The notes beneath the pieces were generated by a model, which worked only from the letters and a program-made list of their open reading frames with translations, did not search any database and was not told where the DNA came from. A DNA stretch of 64,000 bases from Daucus carota subsp. sativus (Eukaryota > Streptophyta > Magnoliopsida > Apiales > Apiaceae), in assembly GCF_001625215.2 (NCBI RefSeq), contig NC_030381.2, positions 1,141,131 through 1,205,130 of the forward strand, in the 5' to 3' direction. Below, piece after piece: positions 10,701-22,151 of this stretch. A program made the translations under genes and the position numbers. Position 1 is the first letter of the stretch. Each line of letters begins with the position of its first letter.

Positions 10701-13264
10701 GAACTATCAAACCAGGGGAAAAGGAAACAAGAGCCAATCAGTAGATGAACTAAATTAAGAGAAAAAATATGAATATTTTCAATTTATTGTCTCCCTGGCT
10801 TATTTCTTCCCTGAATAAAATTTGTAGTCAAAAGTTAGCTAGGTTACACTGTGTAAAGATTTAGTGTGCGCCTTAGAGCGCAAGTTTTGAAGTTCATTTT
10901 GTGTACTACTACTTTGTTGATGCTCTGCTATTTGGAGTAGTGATTGATATTTAATGTTAGGTTCCTAAGCCCAACGGCTAATCTATTAGATTTCTTACCC
11001 TATACATGCATTTAAATCTTGAAAAAAAGAATTAAAATCTACTAATCATTTTTTGATTTCTGAGCATTGTTACTACCAATAAAATGCATCATATTTCTCT
11101 ACATTCTTTCTTAAGATTGTTAGTTTGCTTTTATATATTAGAGCTGGACACAATGCATTTAAGTTGAAGGACTTATGATCCTCAGTGCAGTGTTATGAAG
11201 TACTTGTTTTGTATCATACACTGATCATTATAGCATGAGATTGTGTGTCATTCAGGCTCCAGCAGATTTATATGACTACTTGCTTAGAAATTTAGTTTTG
11301 TAGATGCTACGGACATTAGAATTCCTGAGGACTCACTTCAGTTAACATAATGAATGCGTGTTTAAAAGATTCTGGCATTTATATGCAGGGTCAGCAACCA
11401 TGACATCTCAGGCTGCAATTCTTCAAGGTAAAAATTTCTTAGTTTGTGGCTTATTATATTGCTGAGTAAAGTTTTCATCAGTAACAAAGCTTTGGTTCCT
11501 TGATGTATTTGAAAACTCATTATGACTCTGACTTGCTCTTTTTAAGTCCAACCACCAATTGAGTTAACCGAATTATTTTGGGGCACTTGGATGTCATTTT
11601 TAATTAATCAAGTCATTTATATTTTCTATCAGAAATTTGACTTTATATGATTTGATCTTTACTTCATTTTTACTTGCTTTCCTCCCTAATTATTACTCGG
11701 GAGCAGGGCGTTCATGTAACTAATTATTTATTCATATTTCATACCATGAGATTTTCAATAAAAGCTTTACCAATTCTAGCTGGAGAACAGAACATAGAGA
11801 ACTATCAAACCAGGGAAAAAGGAAACAAGAGCCAATCAGTAGATGAACTAAATTAAGAGAAAAAAAATATGAATATTTTCAATTTATTGTCTCCCTGGCT
11901 TATTTCTTCCCTGAATAAAATTTGTAGTCAAAAGTTAGCTAGGTTACGCTGTGTAAAGATTTAGTGTGCACCTTAGAGCGCAAGTTTTGAAGTTCATTTT
12001 GTGTACTACTACTTTGTTGATGCTCTGCTATTTGGAGTAGTGATTGATATTTAATGTTAGGTTCCTAAGCTCAACGGCTAATCTATTAGATTTCTTACCC
12101 TATACAGGCATTTAAATCTTGAAAAGAAGAATTAAAATCTACTAATCATTTTTTGATTTTTGAGCACTGTTACTACCAATAAAATGCATCATATTTCTCT
12201 GCATTTTTTCTTAAGATTGTTAGTTTGCTTTTATATATTAGAGCTGAACACAATGCATTTAAGTTGAAGGACTTATGATCCTCAGTGCAGTGTTATGAAG
12301 TACTTGTTTTGTATCATACACTGATCATTATAGCATGAGATTGTGTGTCATTCAGGCTCCAGCAGATTTATATGACTACTTGCTTAGAAATTTAGTTTTG
12401 TAGATGCTACGGACATTAGAATTCCTGAGGACTCACTTCAGTTAACATAATGAATGCGTGTTTGTGCTAAATTTTCTTTGTTGTGCAACTACAAATAAGG
12501 AACAATACAAGAAATTGGCTACCTGGTAAGCATGAGGTCCTAATGTGCATATTCTTAGGACTGACAAACTCACTGTTAACCCCTAGCAACTGCTATAAAA
12601 AAATACTTAAATTGTAGGTTCTACGACGGACATGCGAGGCGACAATAGTGGCGGTGATGGAAGGCGAGGGATGGTACTACAATTGTTGCCCACGATGCGC
12701 CCGCAAAGTACAGACTACTGAGGGGAAGTATTACTGCACATTCTGCTCTAAGGAGGCCGGAGACTTCAAGCCACGGTAATTTAACTGCAATCATCCTTTA
12801 GCATGAATGCCAACCACATTTGCATTCTATTAAAAAAACTAAGGATACTCATCAATTGAATACAGGTTCAGACTTACCGTCCGAGTGGAAGATTCAACAG
12901 CCCAAACAACTTTCACCCTCTTCAATAAGGAGGCGGAACAGATCGTCGGCATACCAGTGGACAAAATTATCGACGAGCTTCCAGAGGTGACACAAAATTT
13001 AGCAACAGGCCAATTCATATATAACTTCGACGCCATTAACTCTTGTACTGTTTGCAGGGCACTAACATTGCAGAAATACCCCCGGTCATTAGGAACATAA
13101 TTGGAAAGCGTTGCGTGTTCGATGTCAAGATTAATGAATATAACACTGTCTGCGGTTACGAAGATTACACGGTGTTTCGCCTTAAACTAAGCCACCAGAC
13201 GGAACAGGCCTCCACCAGCAACAAAGACAACACAGACAACTCAAAGAAACAGAGGGTCAACTGA
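7701..13264 (+). CDS. Helitron-borne RPA1-like (replication protein A large subunit) gene, incomplete model
   Basis: The 3' part is clear: exons 12618-12775, 12866-12986 and 13058-13264 join in frame with GT-AG introns. They encode the C-terminal DNA-binding domain of RPA1: GEGWYYNC.PRC and YYCTFC form the zinc ribbon (two CxxC pairs), followed by the OB-fold wording VEDSTAQTTFTLFNKEAEQI and IIGKRCVFDVKINEYN. RPA1 binds single-stranded DNA in replication and repair; Helitron copies are thought to assist transposition. Upstream, exon 7701-7811 (37 codons, AT-hook-like KRGRPK) and exon 9649-9687 (GQPPGHLRLQFLK) are phase-0, bear good splice sites and may be the start of the same or another Helitron gene. 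The N-terminal OB folds between them and 12618 are not found. A further small exon may end at the GTAAGC donor near 12523. Probably not a complete RPA1. Confidence 0.6.
9379..10676. repeat. 649-bp tandem duplication containing a small exon
   Basis: Copies at about 9379-10027 and 10028-10676 are nearly identical. Each contains a CAG acceptor, a 39-base segment coding GQ(P/Q)PGHLRLQF(L/F)K, and a GTAAAA donor (9649-9687 and 10298-10336). The second copy keeps the reading frame, so exon 2 of the Helitron-borne gene is duplicated with its splice sites. Confidence 0.88.
10269..12460. repeat. 1.1-kb tandem duplication overlapping the 649-bp one
   Basis: Units of about 1092 and 1100 bp (10269-11360 and 11361-12460) start TTTAAAAGATTCTGGCA and end GTTAACATAATGAATGCGTG. 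They are nearly identical, with a few substitutions and small indels. The second unit carries a third copy of the 39-base exon at 11389-11427, in which a CCA-TGA change places a stop codon in the frame used by the other two. Two successive unequal-exchange events, the 649-bp one first, explain the nested structure. Confidence 0.87.
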
Positions 13265-13532
13265 GGAGGTCCAGGAACAGGCAAAATCAAACACTACAAA
13301 CCACGATAGCATCGTCAGCTTAGTTATATTGCACATTCCTTAGCAACATTACACTATGCACTAGATCATCTACTACACATGCATCAGAACTTTAAACACA
13401 TGCACATATTTCTCTTGCTTCAGCATTTTAAGCCTTCACAAATAGCATTACTTAAGAATATGTTCTTTTAGTGTTTATAATATATGGCAGCAATACTTCA
13501 TGTCATTATTATCGATGATTCCGCTAAATTAG

Positions 13533-15342
13533 ATTCTCCCAAGTCATTTTTTTTTTTTGACAGAAATACACTTGCTCGTATCGATATACGCCAATACTCC
13601 GAGGAGTTTCTTTCATTCAAAAAAGCTTATCATCTAACCGAAAGACATGAAAATGTCTCCGGAAGCTTAGACAATAAGACCTTAATGTCCGAAAAGAAAT
13701 CGTCCCAATTTGTAAGACCACGCCACCTGAAACAAATACGATCCATTAATAACAAGAAAATTAATAATAATAAATTTAATAATTAAAATCAGTATAGATT
13801 ATCAAAAAATGGTACAAGTAGAAGAAATGATATATATAAAATATTTTGACAAAAAGAAGATAAAATAAGAAAGAAAACAGAATAAAAAATATATCTAACC
13901 AAAGGGAGACCCTTTGGCTAGATATATAACAAAATAAATAATTACTAAGAATAATTAATAAAATGTATTAAAATAAAACTATAATTTTCAAAAAATATCT
14001 AATATTTTAAATAAAAAATTAAATTAAAATTAATAAACAAGCCAACAAAATGGCACCAAATTGCCGATTATTAGGCCAAGAATATACGCCATCAATTATG
14101 GCCACCCATATACGGTACGAACAAAACCATGAATCAAGACTGCAAATAAATATACACCGGTTAACAAATTGCATTAAACTCTAATCAATGAGAATTAAAG
14201 CATTTAGAGCATATATTTAAAAGCAATTACTCGAGAAAAAATAAAATTCAAGATTAGCAACAATCAAGTGAGTCAAAATGGTAAACAAGCCATAAAAATG
14301 GCATCCAAACTTGAACAAAACCATTAAAGGCATAATAAAGTCATAATTAATGACTCCCATAAATTGTAATAAATATTCATAAAGAATATCCCTCCGATTA
14401 CAATCACAATTTAAAAGTAACTGTTCTATTTAAAGAAACAAATAATGAATAGTCAATAAAAGAGAAACCCGTAACTAAGGCCAGTCCAATTTACAAATAA
14501 ATTATTGCCTAAAAATCAACCAATCATAATAATTATGGATTGAAAAACGTAACGGATTCGACCTTCATTACATTCATTATAACAAACACTAGACCACCAG
14601 CACTGCTACCGACAAAAATGTAAAAATCACATAGATCAATATCCCAGAGTAACAAGCATCAACACTTCAACAGAGATCTTATAAGAATGAAACCTTTCTC
14701 AGAGGGTAGTAAAGTCAAATTAAAATTCAGAAACCAAGCCTGAGAATATGTAAAAGTCTTAAACTTAACCTACTAAACAACATCCACATCCACTCAACGA
14801 TTGCACAACCAATTCACAGCAATGACAAGAAACCAACAAGACTAGACTATAATCATCAATATATAACACACATAGATGGATAGAATACACACATAACACA
14901 CATAATATACAATTATACATAAAAGATGCACAAAAAAAGAAATTTTGAATACAAAAAACACATAACAAAAACCCATAATAAACTCATTAAAATCAACAGG
15001 AAAACCATGAAAAGATTGTACCTTGATCATGATCAAACATATAAATCCACTTACAAGGTCAGCAGATGGATCTATGGTCAAAATCTTGACAAATCAAAAT
15101 GAGACCACCCCGCCCTAGAGTACCCGCCCACGAGATAATCAGAGTACCGCACCGTCGTGGTGCCGAGGAGAGAGGCAGAGTCGCCGGGATGGTGCCGATC
15201 GGCGTCCAGACATCTATGATCTTTATGTCTGGCTTCAACGGCCATGAAAGTAGTGATTCGATGTAGTGGAGAGAAGAATAAAGAGAGGATACTTGACTAT
15301 GTTAGTCCAGAAGAGGAGATTAGTTATTCTCCCAAGTCATTT
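13533..15342 (-). mobile_element. Poly(A) retroposon with 17-bp TSD, minus orientation
   Basis: The exact 17-bp repeat ATTCTCCCAAGTCATTT occurs at 13533-13549 and 15326-15342. The 1.78-kb insert between begins with a T run (about 13550-13558), so it is a minus-strand element with a poly(A) tail. Its 3' portion (13560-13730) resembles the tails at 27.8-28.9 kb and 52.5 kb, sharing GGACATTAA, GTTAGATGATAA and TTGAATGAAA in element orientation. The 5' portion (about 15090-15240) is comparatively G+C-rich. A long perfect target duplication plus poly(A) indicates target-primed reverse transcription driven by a LINE. I see no reverse transcriptase in it, so it is non-autonomous or 5'-truncated. The 65-codon frame at 15244-15441 runs across the right border and is not a gene. 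Confidence 0.8.
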
Positions 15343-16132
15343 ATTATAATAGAAGACAAGCATTTTGAGGAGTTTAGTTTACTAAACCAATACTATGGGG
15401 CCCGTCTATTCGAATATTTAAAAATACTGTGGAAAGGTTAGAGTATAAACAAATTTAAGACGCATCACCATATTAATTAACATATATGAAATATTATCAT
15501 AGCACATAATTACGATTGCGTAAAATATAATTTCTTGTGGGTAGAAATATGTTTTACAACTATTTTCAAACACTGTCAACAATTTTTTAAAATCATTATA
15601 ATGGATAAATTTGCTAAATTAATTAATCCCAAGCTCGAAAAAGGAGGTAATTTACTATTATATATTGCCATAACTATTTAAACGAAAATATTTTTTCATA
15701 TCATGTTACTTACAACTAATTTAATATAATAAAAGACATTCACTTAAAATAACTGATTTCACTGAATTACAGCACAAAAAATTATAACAAAGCATCGTAT
15801 TAATTTCATACATAAAATATTATCATGAACAGTATTTGATCTATGTGAACTAAAACTTTTGGTGTCCGCTAGAATATATTTGTACATAACCGATTTTGTT
15901 CCCTAAAAAATTTATAAGATGTTCATCTCTTCCAAAAATTAATCACTGAAATTAAATAAATGAGTAATGAGACAATATCCAAATAAGATGCAAACATTTT
16001 AAAAAAATGAGATAAATTTTTTTTATACGCTTCTCTTTTTTAAATAGCTATATAATATGGAATATATGAAATGCAGTTTATGAAAATTATGTAAATAGCG
16101 AACGTTACAAAATAAATAACATATAGCAGGCT
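15343..16132. other. A+T-rich Helitron interior, no gene seen
   Basis: This A+T-rich stretch between the retroposon and the subterminal repeats shows no coding potential. A short phrase near 13500-13545 (GATTCCGCTAAATTAG) has a diverged relative near 15610-15630, which suggests an older duplication. Confidence 0.4.
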
Positions 16133-16500
16133 CCGGAGTTTGTTTCACAGCAAATTACACGTATTGCACCAGCGAATGAGTTGACTCAAACACAATCTTC
16201 GACCTGCACTGCTATACACGCATCGGGACGTTTGAACAAATACAAAACTTCATATAACTTCCGCTCCTAATCTCAACTACTTGGATCGTTTCAGCCCAGC
16301 AAACGACGATTTGCACCCGGAGTTTGTTTGACAGCTATATCAGCATATTGCATCAACGAATGAGTTGACTCAAACACAATCTTCGACCTGCACTGGTATG
16401 CAGGCATCGGGACATTTGAACACCCACAAAAAATCATATAACTTTCATTCCACATCTCCTTTACTTGGAGCCTCTCAACCCCAGCAAACAACGATTTGAA
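16133..16500. repeat. 184-bp tandem duplication next to a Helitron 3' end
   Basis: Two copies at about 16133-16316 and 16317-16500 share CCGGAGTTTGTTT, GAATGAGTTGACTCAAACAC, AATCTTCGACCTGCACTG, GCATCGGGAC and CAGCAAACGACGATTTG-type blocks with scattered differences. They sit directly upstream of the hairpin and CTAG of the Helitron at 16508-16537. Confidence 0.85.
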
Positions 16501-16729
16501 CAATAGCGCCCGTGCCTTGCACGGGCTTCCACGCTAGTTAGTTTAGAAATGAATACCAAGAGATTGACGCGCATGAATATTTATGTGAAATAAGAGCTGG
16601 TTTAGCACCGAGAAAGAGAAGCGGGCTGGGTCCGACTGAGAAAGAGAGCCCATCTCTGTAAAAGCTGATAAAAGTCATCCAGGTTTTGAGCTACAGGTGT
16701 CCACTCCCCATTGGCTTGTGGGGACTCAC

Positions 16730-16960
16730 CTCGTACGTGGCCATCTCCTTTGATGCAACGCGTCCCAGAGTGAGGCACGTTTAAAAAACAGAGAAGTATG
16801 ATTCCACGTCGAACACGTGTCACATCTATGCCTTGATGCCTGATTTTCCGGATTTTAATGAGGCCGCTAAATCTTCTGCCATCTCGTAGTTAAGCCGCTA
16901 AAAACTCTCTGGTAATAAAATAAACACAACGTTACGTGTCTTCCTCCTCCACGTGTCATG
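16730..16960 (+). promoter_or_regulatory. Cluster of ACGT-core ABRE/G-box motifs
   Basis: Upstream of the NINJA/AFP-family start codon lie CGTACGTGG (about 16731-16739), ACACGTGTC (16813-16821), TTACGTGTC (16932-16940) and CCACGTGTC (16949-16957). CACGTGTC and ACGTGTC are the core of ABA-responsive elements bound by ABI5/AREB-type bZIP factors. Such a cluster 100-350 bp before the start fits an ABA-inducible gene, as is known for AFP genes. The function here is inferred from motif content only. Confidence 0.6.
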
Positions 16961-17066
16961 CCTCCCTTGTCTTTATCCTCTTCTCCCCCTTGTTCTTGTT
17001 CTTATTATTATTACTAGTTGTGAATATTCTTGCATTAATTCATAGTTTGAGACGAAGAAAACAAAA

Positions 17067-19177
17067 ATGATGCAAGTTTCGACTAGTCTTAAAACGGAAG
17101 AAGATGAGAATGAGTTGAGTCTGGAGTTATCTATTGGAAGAAAATGTTACGACAAGAATAGCACCACAATGTTACCTCGTAAATCTTCGGATTTTGCAAT
17201 CTGCCCCAAATCGCAATTAGATGACCTTGTATTCAAACCAGATATTCATGCTTTGAGGCGACAAGAAGCTCGAAAAAAGAGAGACCAAAAGCTCAGATTT
17301 AAATCCACATTAGGAGGAGGAGGAGGAGGAGATCGCAACGGGAATGCTTGTTGTGTAATGAATCATGAGGATCATGGTATACTTGACGATGAGGAGGAGG
17401 AGGAGGAGATGCCGCCACGAAAGAAAGAGAAATGCCTAGGCCTTTCGGGTGATAATAATATAACTCATAACAATGTGGTTTCGAATTGTGGACCGCGAAA
17501 ACAAGAGAAATTACTAGTGAATGATTTCAAACTCAAGATGAATCGGGAGCCGGGTTTGATGGGTGAATCTCCCTGCCCCTACCCAATGCAATATGTCCCG
17601 TTTACGAATGGATTTGTGTATCATCCCCACGGGGTGATGCCTTCAGTAGTCGACAAGGACAAAAGGGTTGGTTTTGCAAGTGCTGCTGGTGGAAATGAGT
17701 GCTTGGACAAGGACAGGAGGGTTAGTTTCGACGTTGCAGCTTGCCGGAGTTTCAGGCCTTATGACACCTGCAGGAATTTAGAGATGAGTGTTGTAAATGG
17801 CAAATCAGATGCTTCTTCTGGAGGCAGTTCCCCTGCTGTTTCAGATCATCACAACTCAGCTCTGCAAGGTATATGTATATGTTAAACATCCAATTTGTTT
17901 CTCCATTGCTGGTGATCAATTTCTTATATTTCAAATTGTTTTAACATTTGTTTCGCGGTAATGTTGTCAGCTCTAATATATACTTTGTTTTTATTCTGTG
18001 GATTCATAAAAGCACTATTGTCTCGCTAATTTTTTGTATATGAACTAGTGCCTTGTGTGGATATACCCAGCTGGTTAATACCAATGGTATACACAATTGT
18101 CTAGCTAAGATCCCCATGTTTTCACATACATTTTGAGGGACTTTATGCAAACTGCACCTATAACCTTTAGTAAATATTGTGGCACCATGCTTTTGTAGGA
18201 AGAAATTCATAGAAGAGGTTCATATTAGTGTTAAGCTCATTGGAACCTTAGAAACCTGCAGATTGATGTAAAATTCCAGCTATTTGTTAGCTTGTGTGCA
18301 TATCTCTGTCAAGCTTACAAAGTTGCCCAAGTCATTTTGCCTAGGCTATTCTGGTCATGTGAAATACATTCTGCTAATAGTTTGTTTCATATATGAAGTT
18401 TGCCTAGGACTGTTAATCATGTAAGATGTTTGATACATTCTGCTCGTATTTTGTTTCATATAGGAAGTTTGAAGTTAAATTAAACATTAAACAATAAACA
18501 CTAGAAAGTGCTGAATCTTTGTGAAACAAGGTGGATAGTGGTCTATTCCATCTGTCATAGTTGGATTGTATATATCGGATATTTAACAGAGCAATATGGT
18601 TCCATTCTTCCTTGCAGGTGGTAGCAGCTCAATCAGTTTTCAACAAGAAAGTCGAAATGTCTTTGGTGCAGGCAATGGACCAAAGAGGTCTGAAATCAAA
18701 AGCTGGAATGCAATGGGAATGTGTTCTAATGAAGTCAAAGTTAGAACAAAAGCAAATCACATAGTAAACACGACATTATTAGGTAACATTCAAGTTAGAG
18801 AATTAAGGTGCAATGAAGAGCCGAAACCAGCTGCTACACTTGAGGATCCGACTTTAAGCACCAAGAACCCGATTGACCCTGCCCTGCTTAAGAAAAACAT
18901 AAGCAATGCGGTCATCACCAAGCCTCTAAAGACTCAAAGTGAATGTAATAGTGCTTCGCCTCTCCCCCAAATGCCTTGTGTATCGACGACAGGAAATGGC
19001 CCCAACGGAAAAACTATCACCGGGTTCTTGTACAGGTACACCAAAACAGAAGTTTGCATTGTCTGTGTTTGTCATGGAACTTCATTTTCACCAGCTGAGT
19101 TTGTGAAGCACGCTGGGGGCGTAGATGTAGAGCATCCGCTTAGACACATCACTATAGTACCCTCCGATTTGACATAA
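17067..19177 (+). CDS. NINJA/AFP-family co-repressor adaptor protein
   Basis: Nuclear adaptor that recruits TOPLESS-type co-repressors to transcription complexes. NINJA acts with JAZ proteins in jasmonate signalling; AFPs act on ABI5 in ABA signalling. Two exons, 17067-17868 and 18618-19177, join at a GT-AG intron through a split glycine codon and give 453 residues. Visible features are an EAR motif (ELSLELSIG, residues 16-24), a basic NLS (LRRQEARKKRDQK, about 63-75), a six-glycine run (83-88), an acidic run (107-114), a second basic patch (PPRKKEK), the Ser-rich middle motif (SSGGSSPAVSD), and the C-terminal family domain of about 60 residues (TGNGPNGKTITGFLYRY, CVCHGTSFSPAEFV, HAGGVDVEHPLRHI). 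The tyrosine and cysteine positions typical of the C-terminal domain are kept. Length fits NINJA better than the shorter AFPs, but the assignment between them is open. The ABRE cluster upstream suggests ABA control. Confidence 0.92.
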
Positions 19178-20362
19178 CCGATGATGTAATTTAGCTCCTA
19201 TTTCTTGCCATATGAAGGAAGAGGATTGTAATATGTACAAGACCATAATGAGGTTTTAAAATTAGTTACCATATTACACATTAGTTCAGTTTGGATCATG
19301 TATATTACATTCTGTAACCTGTCTAACTTGAGATGCCTGCTTCCAGACTTAACAAGTCTCCAACTTCCAGGTCCGTAAATTTCAAGTTCTTGGGACTCAA
19401 ATATCAGAATTACTCATCATGTTACAAGAATACGTTCATTACTTTGGGTGATTGTTTTTCAGTGTTTGTGAACTAGTTAATTTTAAATTAGGAATAAATA
19501 TCAATTTACTCCATTCAAATATATTAAAATTATCATTCATTTAAATATTAAATCAATTTGGTCGATAATTTGATATGTATCAATTTTATTACAAAATTTT
19601 AAATTAGTGATCAAATTAAATTAATTTTAAAACGAGTAACTGATATACTTAAATTAAATAAATGATAAATTTGATATTTATTTTTTTTAATTTTAAAGTG
19701 TGTGAACCGGTTGATTTTTAATCCATACCAATCCACGAGCTAAACAATCCACATTTGTAATAACTATACTTCTCCGGACCATGTTATTATTTTTATTTGT
19801 TAGTTTATATTATTTAATTAAAATTCAACTCATTGATATTAAAATATTAATAAACTGATGTCAAAATTTAAATTATAAATAATAAATTACAAATTATATA
19901 GCTGATTCGCAAAGTTAATAATTAAATAATATAACAACGTCAGAAGATTAATAAGAGAATAAAATAATAAGAGAAGTTTTATTGCTCCATCTTGTATACT
20001 AGGGTTGAACACCGTTCCTATGATTTGAGTATATAAACAGATAAAATACAGACAACAATACTGGTTTTAGTCTCTACAGCAAAATCATAAAAAACACACA
20101 CATTTCTACTGCTGTAGCCTGTAGGGAGGCTCTCTCTTTCTTTCCTCATTCGTTCAAGATCCCCCCGTAAACCCTAAATCCATCTTTGAGAGAGAGAGAG
20201 TGCAGCTGCTTGTTTGCTTAATTCTCATTTCAATTCTCCGATCCAGGTATCCAACACAACACCTCTCTCTCTCTCTCTCTCTGATCTTTTTTTTACACAT
20301 AAGATTGTATTATCTGATTTTTTTTTTTATTTTTTTTTTGCCCCTTTAGATATCATTCACAG
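19178..20362. other. Intergenic and G3BP-like gene leader
   Basis: The left part is the 3' flank of the NINJA-family gene, and a probable MITE lies at 19490-19690. The right part (about 20100-20362) has CT-rich and AG-rich tracts and is the likely promoter and 5' untranslated region of the G3BP-like gene. No other gene is seen. Confidence 0.45.
19490..19690. mobile_element. Probable small MITE (Mutator-like?)
   Basis: The left end (GAATAAATATCAATTTA) is repeated inverted at the right end (AAATTTGATATTTATT). Both sides carry AATTTTAAA, which could be a 9-bp target duplication. The region is very A+T-rich, so chance matches are possible. Confidence 0.45.
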
Positions 20363-22095
20363 ATGGCGGCTGAGGCACCTGCTGTCACCCCTCAAATTGT
20401 ATGTGTCTTTAATTTATATCTTTAGTTATAGCTTCGAGTTTGCATCTTTATATGTTTCTGTTGCTCAAGTTTGCATCTTTATATATTCTGTAGCATCAAG
20501 TTTGTATCCTTTTTCTTTTTCTTTTTTTAATAAATTTTAATTGAATGGGGTTCTTGGCTTTTGGACTGCGATGTGTTTTGGACAGGTTGGGCATGCATTT
20601 GTTCAACAGTATTACCTTATACTTCATCAATCCCCTGCGCTTGTACATCGTTTTTATAAGGATATCAGCAAACTTGGTCGTCCTGAAGATGATGGTACCA
20701 CGAGTATCACTACCACCATGAGTGTAATCATCCCTTACTTCCTAGCTTTTGTCCTTACTAATTTCGTTTGTTTTATAGTCTTTGTGGTTGTGATATGGTA
20801 TTTACATGTGAAATTGCATTCCCACTTGATGTTAATCTATTTATTGTCTAGTGATTTGTTTATGGAGAATTGGGGTTTTAGAATTTTGAGTTGGGTGCTT
20901 ATGTTGCCATATCTCACAGGCTATCAATGAAAAGATTTTATCCCTCAACTATGGTGAATTTAGGGCAGAGATTAAAACAGTTGATGCACAAGAGTCACTG
21001 AATACTGGGGTTCATGTCCTTGTAACTGGTTACCTCACTGGAAAGGACAATGTGGTGCGGGATTTTGCTCAGACTTTCTTCCTTGCACCACAAGAACGAG
21101 GGGGCTATTTTGTGCTTAATGACATGTTTCGATATCTGGAGAAGGCTAATCAGCCTTATGAAGATCAGGTTCTCAATACTGAGTATGAGGTTCCTGTCGC
21201 TGTTGAGCAAGGTAATCTTTGATCTCAGTGCTTTGAGTTTCATCTTGTGTATAATTTATGCTGGATAGTGGATATACAATTTTAACTTTGCTGTGTTTAT
21301 TTACTTGCTTGTTTGTTCTATGCAGAAGCGAATCCTGTGCAGGAGGATCACATGACTGAGCGAAATGATGCTTTGGCATCGGAGCCTAATGAGGAATCAT
21401 TACACAATGTATCTGAGAATGGAGAAATAAAATTTGAAAAAGAGGAAGAGGCTGTAGCTGAGATGGTTGACGAAGAGCCAGTAGCTGAGGTTGTTGACGA
21501 AGAGCCAATTGCCGAGGTTGTTGACGAAGAGCCTGTAGCTGAGGTTGAAGAAGTACGAGTCCAAGAGGTTATCCAAGAATTGCCAAATAATTCAGAGGCG
21601 GTTGTTGAATCTAATACTAAAAGTGAAGTACCAAAAAAGTCTTATGCTTCTATAGTAAGTTTCTGAGCAACATACGAGCTTGACATTGATTTTTTTTTTG
21701 TATAAGTATTTAATGTTCATTGACATAAATTATGTCCACAAACAATGTTTATGTGTTTCTTTCAAGGCCTTTAATGCTCTATATGACATCCATCCAGACA
21801 TACTGTCTTAGCTTTGAAGGAATAAATATAATAGGAAGAAAATATTTCCATGGGTTTTTATGCTTTGATGTGTAGGTGAAAGATTTAAAGGAAAAAGGTC
21901 TACCTTTCTCATCTCCAGCACCTGTGTTGCGTAAAACTCCACAAAAGAGTCGAGAGCAACAAATGAAATCTACTCCGCCTGCAAGCTCAACTACTGATGT
22001 GTCGGCCTCTATTTTAAATTCTGCTGAAAATGTGAACCAAGATCTAGAATGTAACTTAGTTAACCTTCATGTGTACACATATCTATATCTCAGCG

Positions 22096-22151
<56 letters not shown>

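Larger units (their letters stand above)
7407..16537 (+). mobile_element. Candidate 9.1-kb Helitron carrying an RPA1-like gene
   Basis: The left end is TCTATTTCTATATATTAA at 7407, preceded by A. The right end is the hairpin GCCCGTGC-CTT-GCACGGGC (16508-16526) followed by CTAG at 16534-16537 and then T. Helitrons insert between A and T, start with TC and end with CTRR after a hairpin, so both borders fit. The interior holds a gene for an RPA1-like protein, a cargo type common in plant Helitrons, but I see no Rep/helicase reading frame, so the element would be non-autonomous. It also contains a retroposon (13550-15325), tandem intron amplifications (9.4-12.5 kb) and a 184-bp subterminal duplication. 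Pairing of these two ends is inference: two separate Helitrons could share the interval. Confidence 0.6.

Noticed and set aside
10269-12460. The 1.1-kb direct repeats considered as LTRs of a retrotransposon
   Set aside because: The units are directly adjacent with no internal domain, primer-binding site or TG..CA ends; they are a tandem duplication.
13484-13786. 100-codon frame starting MAAILHVIIIDD
   Set aside because: It crosses the left target duplication and the poly(T) run of the retroposon (the FFFF stretch), so it is not a gene.
15244-15441. 65-codon frame starting MKVVIRCSGEK
   Set aside because: It spans the border between the retroposon 5' end and the 17-bp target duplication, so it is a chance fusion of element and target DNA.
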